A DNA stretch of 47,889 bases from Acetobacteraceae bacterium (GTDB lineage Bacteria; Pseudomonadota; Alphaproteobacteria; Acetobacterales; Acetobacteraceae), in NCBI GenBank assembly GCA_025354865.1, contig JANXMB010000056.1, positions 1-47,889 of the forward strand, in the 5' to 3' direction. The first letter of the stretch is position 1, and the number at the start of each line of letters is the position of its first letter. Under the pieces are notes generated by a model. The model was not told the origin of the DNA, searched no databases, and saw only the letters and a list, made by a program, of their open reading frames with translations. The position numbers were made by a program, and so were the translations under genes. Below, in pieces: positions 8,380-16,245 of this stretch.

Positions 8380-9819
8380 TTACACCCCGGCGCGGGGCAC
8401 CGAAGACTGCCGTCCGGTTAGCTCGTCCCCCGCCGATTTGGGCATCAGCAACGCCACCGGTGCGGCGATCGTCGTCAGCAGGCCGACCACCAGGAAGGCG
8501 ATGGAGAAATCCATCGGCGTCGGGCTCTCGTGCCCTGAAAACGTGCCGGCGACTGCCAGCGACATGGCGCCCGCCGACACCCCGATCGTCGCCGCCAGTT
8601 GTTGCCCGGCGGTATACAGGCTGGTCGCCGAACTCATGCGCGCGCGGGGCACGTCGCCGTAGGCCAGGGTGTTGTAGGCGGTGAATTGCAACGATCGCAT
8701 GAAGCCGCCGATCAGCAGGACCCCGTATATTGCCGCCGCCGGCCAGGTGGGGCGGAACGCGGCGCAGAGCGACAGCATCGCTCCGGATAACAGCCCGTTC
8801 CAGATCAGCGTGTCGCGGAAGCCGAACAGTCGCAGGGCGCGCTGGGTGACGGGCTTCATCACCAGGGCGCCGGCCGAGCTGGCGAAGGTGATCAGCCCGC
8901 TCTCGACGGCGGCTTTGCCGAAGCCAACTTGCAGCATCATCGGCAACAGGAAGGGGATGGCGCCGATGCCGGTGCGGAACAGCATCATGGCGCCGAACGC
9001 CACCCCGAAGCAGGGCAGTTTCAACAAGGTGAAGTCCAGCACCGGCTCGGCTACCCGCCTTGCGTGCCAGATGTAGATCAGGGTGGCGACGGCGCCGCTG
9101 GCGATCATGGCCTCGGTGGCCCAGATCGGCACCACGCCGCGGCCCAATGTCTCCAACCCGAACATTAGCCCGATCAGGGCGATGCCGGTCAGGAACAGGC
9201 CGCGCAGATCGAAGCGCCCGCGCGGGGGTTCGCGCACATCCTCGATAAACAGGGTCACCAGCACGAAGCCCAGGATGCCGATGGGAATGTTGACGTTGAA
9301 GATCCAGCGCCAATCCAGGTAGGTCACGATGAACCCGCCAAGGGGCGGGCCGACGACGGGACCGAGCAGGGCGGGGGTGGTGAGCCAGGCCATGGCGGCA
9401 ACGAGTTCGGTTTTGGCGGCGGTGCGTAGCAGCAGCAGCCGGCCCACGGGCACCATCATCGCGCCGCCCAGCCCTTGCAGGACCCGAGCGCCGACCAGGA
9501 ACGCCAGGCTGTCGGATTGGCCGCACAGCACGGACCCCAGGGTGAACACCACGATCGCAATGCGGAACACGTTGCGCGCGCCGTAGCGATCCGCGACCCA
9601 GCCGCTGGCCGGGATGAACACCGCGAGGCTCAGCAGATAGGACGTCAGCGCCACGCTCATGTGCTGCGGATCGTAGCCGAACACTTTCGCCATGGTTGGC
9701 AACGCCGTGGCGATCACGGTGGAGTCGAGGTTCTGCATGAACATCGCCGTTGCCACGATCATGGCGGTGATGCGGGTGCGGCGGGTGGTGGCGTTGGGGG
9801 ATTGCTGTGCCTCGGACAT
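8380..9819 (-). CDS. DHA2-family MFS multidrug exporter (EmrB/QacA type)
   Basis: A 479-residue inner-membrane drug:proton antiporter predicted to have 14 membrane helices. The helix 1 motif LDSTVIATALPTM (motif D1 of DHA2 proteins) is near residue 31. WVADRYGARNVFR is motif A between helices 2 and 3, and ARVLQGLGGAMMVP is motif B. GPVVGPPLGGFI is the antiporter motif C, and WRWIFNVNIPIG follows as expected. No HlyD/EmrA membrane-fusion partner or TetR regulator is adjacent. The substrate is unknown. A strong ribosome site is not obvious before the ATG at 9819. It is divergent from the LLM gene at 9985 with a repeat element between them. Confidence 0.93.
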   Translation of the reverse strand: MSEAQQSPNATTRRTRITAMIVATAMFMQNLDSTVIATALPTMAKVFGYDPQHMSVALTSYLLSLAVFIPASGWVADRYGARNVFRIAIVVFTLGSVLCGQSDSLAFLVGARVLQGLGGAMMVPVGRLLLLRTAAKTELVAAMAWLTTPALLGPVVGPPLGGFIVTYLDWRWIFNVNIPIGILGFVLVTLFIEDVREPPRGRFDLRGLFLTGIALIGLMFGLETLGRGVVPIWATEAMIASGAVATLIYIWHARRVAEPVLDFTLLKLPCFGVAFGAMMLFRTGIGAIPFLLPMMLQVGFGKAAVESGLITFASSAGALVMKPVTQRALRLFGFRDTLIWNGLLSGAMLSLCAAFRPTWPAAAIYGVLLIGGFMRSLQFTAYNTLAYGDVPRARMSSATSLYTAGQQLAATIGVSAGAMSLAVAGTFSGHESPTPMDFSIAFLVVGLLTTIAAPVALLMPKSAGDELTGRQSSVPRAGV

Positions 9820-9857
9820 AGCGCAGTGTCGCGCCTGGGCGGCCGGGGGGAAAGCCC

Positions 9858-9956
9858 TTAGATCGCGATACGTTCGCTCCCGCTCACGTATCGCGATCTA
9901 ATTTTTGTTTGTTCGCGCGATTCAGACCTCCGGCGATTCCACCTTCGGTCATCGCG
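9858..9956 (+). repeat. composite palindromic repeat, copy I
   Basis: Module A is a perfect 15-bp inverted repeat (9858-9872 / 9887-9901, 14-nt loop) built on GATCGCGATACG. After a T-rich linker, module B (9916-9956) starts CGCGATTCAGACC and ends GGTCATCGCG, with complementary ends. The same 99-nt unit occurs in inverted orientation at 11998-12096 with only a handful of differences. It lies between divergent genes, so it is not a simple terminator. Confidence 0.85.
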
Positions 9957-9984
9957 GTCTATCGTCGCCCGAAACGGAGGCTCC

Positions 9985-11055
9985 ATGCATATCGAAACCC
10001 TATTACCCCTGGGCAAGGTCGATCCCGGCCTGCGCGCGCCCGAGGTGCCGCTGGATCTCGGCCGCGTGTTCGACGACGCTCGCACGCTGGAGGCGCTGGG
10101 CTACGACGGGCTGGCAATCGAGGAGTGCAAGGAAGACCCCTATATCGTCGCGGCACTGGCGGCGCAGGCGACGACGCGGTTGCAGATCGCCACGGCGGTG
10201 GCCATCGCCTTCCCGCGCAGTCCGACAACCACCGCGATGTCGGCCTGGACGTTGCAGCGGCTGTCGCAAGGGCGGTTCACTTTGGGCCTCGGTACCCAGG
10301 TGAAGGCGCATATCGAACGCCGCTACGGCATGGCGTGGTCCCCGGCGGGGCCGTGGATCCGGGACTACGTCAACGCCGTCCGCGCGGTGTGGGCGTGCTG
10401 GCAGACCGGCCAACCGCTGGCATTTTCCAGCCCGCATTACCGCATGAACCTGATGGTGCCGCTGTTCGATCCCGGCCCGATCGCCCATCCCGATATTCCC
10501 ATTCACCTCGCGGCGGTGAACCCGATCATGAGCCGCATCGCCGGGGAGTGCGCCGACGGCATGCGCCCGCATCCGGTCTGCACCCCCGCTTATATCGCCG
10601 AGGTCATGCGCCCCGCCGCTATGGCCGGCGCCGCTCGCACCGGCCGCGATCCGGCGAAATTCGCCATCGCCATCAAGCCCCTGATCGCCACCGCCGCCAC
10701 GGATGAGGAATTGGAAAAACGCATCCGCGACGTCCGCGCCCGGGTGGCCTTCTATTGCTCCACCCCCGCCTACCGTGCGGCGTTCGAATTCCACGGCCTC
10801 GGCGATCTGGCCAAACGCCTGAGCGTGCTGTCGCGCGCGCAACGGTGGGAGGAAATGCCCGGCGCGATCGACGACGAGGTGTTGAACCTTTACGCTACCA
10901 TCGGCAATTTTTCGGAAATCGGCCGCAAGCTGCACGAACGCTACGGGCATATCGTCACCCACGCCGAATTCAGCATTCCCATCGCCAAGGAGGCCGATCT
11001 GGATACGCTGGCGGGATTGATCCGGACGTTGAAAGCGGGAACGGCGGCGACTTGA
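9985..11055 (+). CDS. LLM-class (F420/flavin) oxidoreductase, TIGR03617-like
   Basis: A 356-residue luciferase-like TIM-barrel oxidoreductase. It starts MHIETLLPLG, followed by GYDGLAIEE, TTRLQIATAVAIAFPRSP, LSQGRFTLGLGTQVKAHIERRY and PIHLAAVNPIMSRIAGE. This motif series matches the subgroup often called F420-dependent, MSMEG_2256 type; whether this organism makes F420 cannot be told here. ACGGAGG lies just upstream of the ATG at 9985. It probably forms a transcription unit with the universal stress protein gene 64 nt downstream, and the pair is enclosed by inverted repeat copies I and II. Confidence 0.9.
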   Translation: MHIETLLPLGKVDPGLRAPEVPLDLGRVFDDARTLEALGYDGLAIEECKEDPYIVAALAAQATTRLQIATAVAIAFPRSPTTTAMSAWTLQRLSQGRFTLGLGTQVKAHIERRYGMAWSPAGPWIRDYVNAVRAVWACWQTGQPLAFSSPHYRMNLMVPLFDPGPIAHPDIPIHLAAVNPIMSRIAGECADGMRPHPVCTPAYIAEVMRPAAMAGAARTGRDPAKFAIAIKPLIATAATDEELEKRIRDVRARVAFYCSTPAYRAAFEFHGLGDLAKRLSVLSRAQRWEEMPGAIDDEVLNLYATIGNFSEIGRKLHERYGHIVTHAEFSIPIAKEADLDTLAGLIRTLKAGTAAT

Positions 11056-11119
11056 TCTGGGTCATGGTTTTCCGGCGCCAGCCTGTCCATGCTGCGCCCA
11101 TAACCGGAGGATTTTAGGT

Positions 11120-11995
11120 ATGCCGAAGCTCGTATTGGTCCCCTTGAGCGGCACCGACGCCGATCGTGCGACCGAGAATGCCGCCATCGCCGTCGGCAAG
11201 GCGTTCGGCGCGCATCTGGTCGCGTTGCATGTGCAGCGCGACGTTCGCGCCGATATCGCCGCCCTGGCCTCGGCCGACATGGGGATGGCCAGCGGCCTCG
11301 ATTCCATCATGGCACGCATGGCAGACGACGCCGCCGCACGGGAACGCAGCGCCGAGGAAAGCTGGCGGTCGGCCTGTTCGGCGGCCGGGATTGCGGTCGC
11401 CGAACAGCCGAATGGGCAAACCGGGGCGACGCAGGAGTTTGTGTCGGAGACCGGGGAGGAAGCCGATTGGCTGGCCGAATATGGACGGACGGCGGACCTC
11501 GTGCTGGTCGGACGGTCGCGCGAAGGCGACATGCTGGACCTGGAACCGATGGAGGCCGCGCTGATGGACACCGGCCGCCCGGTGCTGATCGCCGCCGAAA
11601 AGGGGACGCCCGTGCTGGATGGCACGATCGCGATCGCCTGGAAAAACACCAGGGAAGCGGCCGGCGCGGTCGGCGCGGCGCTGCCCTTCGTCCGCCACGC
11701 CAAGCGGGTGATCGTGTTCACCGTCGAGGAGGACGATGCCGGCGATGCCGTCGATAAATCCCACCTGCGGCTGGTGCGCGCGCTGCGGTGGCACAATCCC
11801 AACACCGGCTCGCAGGTGCTGCGCCGCGAGTCCCGCGCCCCGGTCCGCGTGCTGCTCGACGCCTTGGCGCGGGAAAAATGCGATTTGCTGGTAATGGGCG
11901 GCTACGGCCACACGCGGCTGCGCGAAGCGGTGTTCGGCGGCTTCACCCGCGCGGTGTTGGAAGATGCGCCAGTCCCGGTGTTGATGGCGCACTAA
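11120..11995 (+). CDS. tandem-domain universal stress protein (UspA family)
   Basis: A 291-residue cytosolic protein made of two Usp domains. The first (about 1-150) begins MPKLVLVPLSGTDADR and ends GRPVLIAAE. The second (about 155-291) carries the ATP-binding signature G-2x-G-9x-G(S/T) in MGGYGHTRLREAVFGGFT and ends VPVLMAH. The first domain has LVGRSREGD, a weaker version of the loop. Nucleotide binding is therefore more likely in the C-terminal half. CCGGAGG about 8 nt before the ATG supports the start. The stop lies 2 nt before repeat copy II. Confidence 0.92.
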   Translation: MPKLVLVPLSGTDADRATENAAIAVGKAFGAHLVALHVQRDVRADIAALASADMGMASGLDSIMARMADDAAARERSAEESWRSACSAAGIAVAEQPNGQTGATQEFVSETGEEADWLAEYGRTADLVLVGRSREGDMLDLEPMEAALMDTGRPVLIAAEKGTPVLDGTIAIAWKNTREAAGAVGAALPFVRHAKRVIVFTVEEDDAGDAVDKSHLRLVRALRWHNPNTGSQVLRRESRAPVRVLLDALAREKCDLLVMGGYGHTRLREAVFGGFTRAVLEDAPVPVLMAH

Positions 11996-11997
11996 AG

Positions 11998-12096
11998 CGC
12001 GATGACCGAAGGTGGATCGCCGGAGGTCTGAATCGCGCGAACAAACAAGAGTTTAGGTCGCGATACGCGAGCGGGAGCGAACGCATCGCGATCTAA
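11998..12096 (-). repeat. composite palindromic repeat, copy II (inverted relative to copy I)
   Basis: Module B (11998-12037) comes first, then module A (12053-12096, imperfect 15-bp arms). Read on the minus strand it aligns with copy I over its whole 99 nt, with about seven differences including a one-base indel. It starts two bases after the stress-protein stop codon. Confidence 0.85.
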
Positions 12097-12175
12097 GGGC
12101 TGGGGTGGCATCGCCGCCCCTGGGATGGTAGGGAGGCGGACAATCTTGCACCGCCCCCTCTCAGAGGAACCGACA

Positions 12176-12676
12176 TTGGTCCCCCATACGCGCCTGTTAC
12201 GCTTCGCCGTGGCGATGCTGGCCATCGGACTCGCGGGTTGCAGCCTGCTCGAACCGAAAGAACAGCTTCGCGGCAATCGCGTCGATGCCGACCAATTGAA
12301 GGAACTCACCCCCGGCACCTCGACCCGCGTCGATGTCGCCGCCGTGCTCGGTTCCCCCACCCTGCATGCGTCGTTCGACGACAACACATGGCTGTATGTC
12401 AGTCAGGTCACTCGCGCGCGCATCGGCGGCACCCAAGCGGTGGAACAGCAGAACGTCACGATCGTCAGCTTCGACAACCGGGGCGTGCTGTCCGGGGTTT
12501 CGACCCGCTCGCAGGACGACGCGCTGCCGGTTTCGGTCGTGGATCGCACCACCCCGTCCCCGGGTAGCGAGGCATCCTTCCTGCAACAATTGTTCGGCAA
12601 TATTGGGCGGTTCAATGCCGGCGGTATCGCGCCGACCACGGCCGGACCGTCCGGTGGGGCGCCGAAGCCCTTCTGA
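12176..12676 (+). CDS. bamE: BamE-like outer-membrane assembly lipoprotein (SmpA/OmlA family)
   Basis: A lipoprotein of the beta-barrel assembly machinery, acting at the inner face of the outer membrane. From the TTG at 12176 (AGAGGA about 8 nt upstream) the product is 166 residues: a signal peptide with lipobox LAGC, then DADQLKELTPGTSTRVDVAAVLGSPT and TWLYVSQ, the SmpA/OmlA core. An in-frame ATG at 12125 would add 17 residues before the signal peptide but has a weaker context. The Gly/Pro-rich tail after about residue 130 is typical of alphaproteobacterial versions. Positive assignment rests on the lipobox plus the core motif. Confidence 0.88.
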   Translation: MVPHTRLLRFAVAMLAIGLAGCSLLEPKEQLRGNRVDADQLKELTPGTSTRVDVAAVLGSPTLHASFDDNTWLYVSQVTRARIGGTQAVEQQNVTIVSFDNRGVLSGVSTRSQDDALPVSVVDRTTPSPGSEASFLQQLFGNIGRFNAGGIAPTTAGPSGGAPKPF

Positions 12677-12725
12677 TCGCCGCTGCCGGCACCGTTTCCC
12701 AACCTATTTCATAAGGTCCAAAATC

Positions 12726-13565
12726 ATGGACATCTCGCACGCCAGTTCGCTGTCGAAAGCCGACGCGCTCGCACTTCGCTACGGCGAATCCGCCATTCCC
12801 GCCGCCGGCCCGTGGAACGACGCGATCGCGTTGCTTGCGTCGCATCGGTCGATCCGCGGCTACCGGTCCGACGCGTTGCCGGACGGCACGCTGGAAACCA
12901 TGATCGCCGCCGCGCAGTCGGCCGCGACCAGTTCCAACCTGCAAACATGGTCGGTGGTCGCGGTGACCGATCCCGCCAAGAAGGCGGCGATCGCCAAAAT
13001 TGCCAGCAACCAGAAGCATATCGAGCAATGCCCGCTGTTCCTGGCATGGGTCGCCGATGTGTCGCGCAATCAGCGCCTGGGCGCGGAGGAAGGCGTCGAA
13101 CTCGAAACGATGCCGTACCTGGAAACCTTCCTGGTCGCCGCTATCGATGCCGCCCTGGCCGCGCAGAATGCGGTCGTCGCCGCCGAATCGCTGGGCCTGT
13201 CCACCGTCTATATCGGCGCGATGCGCAACAACGTGCAGGAAATTGGCAAAATCCTGGGGCTGCCGCCGGGCGCGATGGGCGTGTTCGGCCTGTGCGTCGG
13301 CTATGCCGCGCCGGGCGTCGCGAACGAGGTGAAGCCCCGCCTGCCGCAGGATGCCATCCTGTATCGCAACACCTACGGCAACCCCGAGGAACCGAAGCTG
13401 CGCGCCGCCTACGACGCCCAGATGGCGGCTTTCTCGGCGCGCAACGATATGACGCAGGACACCTGGACCAAGCGGGTGATCGGGCGCATGGGCAAGATCG
13501 CGGCGCTCAGCGGTCGGCACACGCTGACCGACGCGCTGCGGGCGATGGGCATCCCGCTGAAATAG
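12726..13565 (+). CDS. NfsA-type NADPH-dependent nitroreductase/flavin reductase
   Basis: A 279-residue FMN-dependent oxidoreductase of the nitroreductase fold. LASHRSIRGYRSDALPD near residue 36 holds the FMN phosphate-binding arginines, QSAATSSNLQTWSVV follows, and the middle has LGLSTVYIGAMRNN and LPPGAMGVFGLCVGY, as in NfsA/FRP enzymes. Such enzymes reduce nitro compounds, quinones or flavins with NADPH. AAGG lies about 9 nt before the ATG at 12726; upstream in-frame codons overlap bamE and are discarded. It follows bamE by 49 nt on the same strand. Confidence 0.9.
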   Translation: MDISHASSLSKADALALRYGESAIPAAGPWNDAIALLASHRSIRGYRSDALPDGTLETMIAAAQSAATSSNLQTWSVVAVTDPAKKAAIAKIASNQKHIEQCPLFLAWVADVSRNQRLGAEEGVELETMPYLETFLVAAIDAALAAQNAVVAAESLGLSTVYIGAMRNNVQEIGKILGLPPGAMGVFGLCVGYAAPGVANEVKPRLPQDAILYRNTYGNPEEPKLRAAYDAQMAAFSARNDMTQDTWTKRVIGRMGKIAALSGRHTLTDALRAMGIPLK

Positions 13566-13676
13566 CCGAGCGCGCTGGGCGCATACCGGTCGGCTGGCCG
13601 GCGTGCCTCGATGTCGCGGCATTCGGCGCACCGACCGAAGCCCGGCCGTCGTGCGCCGATCGCCGCTCGGCGTAGT

Positions 13677-14894
13677 CTACGCCTTGCCCACCAGGGGGCA
13701 GCCGACTTCCTCCGCCGGGCGGAAGGCCTTGTCGCCGGGAACGGTCTGCACGATTTCCTCGTACTCCCAAGGGCCCTTCGATGCCGCAGGGCTTTTGACC
13801 TTCACCAGATACATATCGTGCACCAGCCGCCCGTCCGCGCGCAGCTTCGCCCCGTTGGCATAGAAATCGTCCACCGGCATTTCCCGCATTTTCGCCGCAA
13901 CCGCCGCCGTGTCGGTGGTGCCCGCCGCGCCGACCGCCTTGATGTAATGCAGCGTGGCCGAGTAGGTCGCCGCATGATCCATCGACGGCGCCGTCCGGTG
14001 CCGCGCCATGAAGCGCTTCGACCATGCTCTTGTCTGCTCGTTGCGATCCCAGGTGAACGAGGTCATCAGCGAAATCCCCTGCGCCGCCGGCAGACCGAGG
14101 GCGTGGATATCGGTATTGGTGCAGAGCATCGGCACCAGGGTCTGACCGCTTTGCTGCAAGCCGAACTCGACCGCCTGCTTCACCGCCCCGGTCATGTCGC
14201 CGCCGCCATTGGCCAAGGCCACCACTTTGGCGCCGGATGCCTTCGCGGCGATCAGGTAGGCGCTGAAATCCCCCGCATTCAACGGGTGTTTGACCGAACC
14301 CAGCACCTTGCCGCCGGCTTTGCGCACGGCGTCGGAGGCATCGGCTTCCAGCGCCGCGCCGAACGCGTAATCCACCGTCAGGAAGAACCAGGTATCCAAG
14401 CCCCTGGCGACCAGCGATCCGGCGACTCCGTGGGTCAGCGCATAGCTGTCGTAATTCCAGGAAAACGCCGTCGGGGTGCAGAATTTTCCGGTGAAATCGT
14501 TGGTGCCGACGGCAATGGCCACCGCGATTCCGTTGCGATCCTTGGCCACTTGCTCGACCGCCAGCGCGACCGAGGAATTGTCCATTCCGACGATCATGCC
14601 GACCCTTTCGCGGTCGTACCATTGCCGAGCAATGGCGGACCCGATGTCGGCCTTGTTTTGGTTGTCGGCGGACAATATTTCGATGGTGCGGCCAAGCACT
14701 TTGCCGCCGGCATCTTCCGCCGCCATTTTCGCGGCCAGGAACGAGCCCGGGCCGATCGCATCGGCATACAGCCCCGTCATATCCGTCAGCACGCCGACTC
14801 GCACCGGCAGATCCTCTGCTCGGCTACCAAAACTTGCCAGCCCGGCGGCCGCGCCGGAGGCGGCGAGCAAGGTGCGGCGGTTCATGGATCGCAT
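13677..14894 (-). CDS. orphan branched-chain amino-acid-type ABC substrate-binding protein (LivK family)
   Basis: A 405-residue periplasmic binding protein. The N-terminus MRSMNRRTLLAASGAAAGLAS is a twin-arginine-like signal ending near SRA. LPVRVGVLTDMTGLYADAIGPG opens the type I periplasmic binding fold, and LSADNQNKADIGSAIARQW follows. GQTLVPMLCTNTDIHALGL and the C-terminal MYLVKVKSP are typical of the Peripla_BP_6 family. Ligands in this family range from leucine to amides and aromatic acids. No permease or ATPase genes are adjacent, so its transporter is encoded elsewhere or lost. It converges with the nitroreductase gene. Confidence 0.9.
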   Translation of the reverse strand: MRSMNRRTLLAASGAAAGLASFGSRAEDLPVRVGVLTDMTGLYADAIGPGSFLAAKMAAEDAGGKVLGRTIEILSADNQNKADIGSAIARQWYDRERVGMIVGMDNSSVALAVEQVAKDRNGIAVAIAVGTNDFTGKFCTPTAFSWNYDSYALTHGVAGSLVARGLDTWFFLTVDYAFGAALEADASDAVRKAGGKVLGSVKHPLNAGDFSAYLIAAKASGAKVVALANGGGDMTGAVKQAVEFGLQQSGQTLVPMLCTNTDIHALGLPAAQGISLMTSFTWDRNEQTRAWSKRFMARHRTAPSMDHAATYSATLHYIKAVGAAGTTDTAAVAAKMREMPVDDFYANGAKLRADGRLVHDMYLVKVKSPAASKGPWEYEEIVQTVPGDKAFRPAEEVGCPLVGKA

Positions 14895-15067
14895 GTTTCT
14901 CTCCGATTATCGTTCGATGGGTCGGTTATACCGGCTTGGCTGCAAACGCAGAAGGCAGCCGCGCGGGCGGCGGTTTATGGTTGTTTGACGGTAACGACGG
15001 ATCGCCGCCATTGACGTCGCGCCGGGCGGGGACACAATGCATCGAACGATAACCGGAGTATCGAACG

Positions 15068-15529
15068 ATGTCCGCGACCGAACGCTTACAGGCCCTCGGA
15101 CTGGAATTGCCGCCGCCGCCGCGGCCGATCGGCAATTATGTGCCCTTTCGTATCGGGGGCGGTTTGTTGTTCCTGTCCGGCGTCGGGCCGCGCCGGCCGG
15201 ACGGTACCTCCATGACCGGCAAAGTCGGGGAGACGGTTTCGGTCGAGGAAGCGTATCAGGCCGCCAAATTATGCGGCCTCAATCTCTTGACCAATACCAT
15301 TGCCGCGTTGGGCTCGCTCGATCGGGTGGATACGATTTTGAAAGTATTGGGCATGGTGAATGCGATCCCCACCTTCCGCGACCACCCCAAAGTCATAGAC
15401 GGCTGCACCGATTTGTTCGTCGCGGTGTTCGGCGATGCCGGGCGGCCGGCGCGGTCGGCGGTCGGCATGGGCAGCCTGCCGGGCAATATATCGGTCGAAG
15501 TCGAAGCGGTGGTGCTGATCCGACCCTGA
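15068..15529 (+). CDS. RidA/YjgF-family protein
   Basis: A 153-residue trimeric Rid-family protein; members hydrolyse reactive enamine/imine intermediates, though this longer subgroup (LELPPPPRPIGNYVPF at the N-terminus) is less characterised. LLFLSGVGPRRPDGT, LGSLDRVDTILKVLGMVN and RSAVGMGSLPGNISVEVEAVV are the family blocks, including the conserved Arg before the SLP motif and Glu in VEVEA. GGAG lies about 13 nt upstream of the ATG. It is divergent from the LivK-type gene and convergent with the Doc toxin. Confidence 0.9.
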   Translation: MSATERLQALGLELPPPPRPIGNYVPFRIGGGLLFLSGVGPRRPDGTSMTGKVGETVSVEEAYQAAKLCGLNLLTNTIAALGSLDRVDTILKVLGMVNAIPTFRDHPKVIDGCTDLFVAVFGDAGRPARSAVGMGSLPGNISVEVEAVVLIRP

Positions 15530-15548
15530 TGGGGGCCGCACGCCGGGG

Positions 15549-15956
15549 TCAATTGCAATCCCGATCCGCCGTTGGTTGCTGCTCGACGATCGAGGTCCGG
15601 ACCCATTCGATAAACATGGCATCGCCGACTGTGCCGGCTGCCATCTCCAGCATCGTTACGGTTGCCTCCGCGTCGCCGACGGTTAGTTCCAGCCCGTTCA
15701 GCATGAGGAAGGTTTCGAGTGCCACAAAGGCGGTGCGCTTGTTCCCGTCGACAAAAGGGTGGTTGCGGGCGATGGCCAGTGCATAGAGTGCGCCCAACGC
15801 GGCCGCATCGGCTTCGGCATAGCCGGCGTGGTTCAGCGGGCGGGCGATGGCACTTTCTAGCAAGCCGATGTCGCGTATGCCGGCTGCGCCACCGTGTTCG
15901 GCGATCTGCTCATCGTGAATGGCCAGCAGCAACGCAGCCGTCAGCCAGACCGTCAC
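15549..15956 (-). CDS. doc: Doc-type death-on-curing toxin (Fic fold)
   Basis: A 135-residue Fic/Doc protein. The catalytic motif HPFVDGNKRT (66-75) is complete, matching Hx(F)xD/EGNxxR. Doc enzymes phosphorylate EF-Tu and block translation. The GTG at 15956 overlaps the antitoxin stop by four bases (GTGA) and decides the start. RDIGLLESAIARP and AALGALYALAIARN are typical Doc helices. The partner here is an AbrB/MazE-type antitoxin rather than Phd. Confidence 0.92.
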   Translation of the reverse strand: MTVWLTAALLLAIHDEQIAEHGGAAGIRDIGLLESAIARPLNHAGYAEADAAALGALYALAIARNHPFVDGNKRTAFVALETFLMLNGLELTVGDAEATVTMLEMAAGTVGDAMFIEWVRTSIVEQQPTADRDCN

Positions 15957-16177
15957 TTCGCCAGTTCGCGCAGAACGGCGCGGCGTTTCTTCATGATCTG
16001 TCGCGCCACTTCCATCTGGGCTTGGAAGTCCGGGTCCGTGGTGGTCAGGCGGATGCCCTCCTCGGTCTCCACGGCAAACAGGGTATCGCCCTTGCCGACA
16101 CCTAGCTTGGCCAGCAACTCCTTGGGGAAGATGACGCCGACCGAATTGCCGATAGCGGTGAGTTTGAGCGCTGACAT
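15953..16177 (-). CDS. AbrB/MazE/SpoVT-type antitoxin
   Basis: A 74-residue swapped-hairpin DNA-binding antitoxin: KLTAIGNSVGVIFPKELLAKLGVGKGD is split over the first 30 residues and is diagnostic. The C-terminal tail, basic and helical (QIMKKRRAVLRELAK), is the expected toxin-binding region. It is translated first and overlaps doc by four bases, as expected for autoregulated toxin-antitoxin operons. Two GGTTA direct repeats at about 16190-16206 ahead of the gene could be an operator; this is only a suggestion. Confidence 0.88.
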   Translation of the reverse strand: MSALKLTAIGNSVGVIFPKELLAKLGVGKGDTLFAVETEEGIRLTTTDPDFQAQMEVARQIMKKRRAVLRELAK

Positions 16178-16245
16178 ACGGCACCTCGGGTTACTACAGA
16201 GGTTATAACGCCCACCAAGCAACCGACGCAACGTTCCGTCGGCAG

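Noticed and set aside
9858-9901. Rho-independent terminator
   Set aside because: The hairpin lies between two divergent genes, so no transcript is expected to end there; it is better explained as part of the repeat family even though T residues follow.
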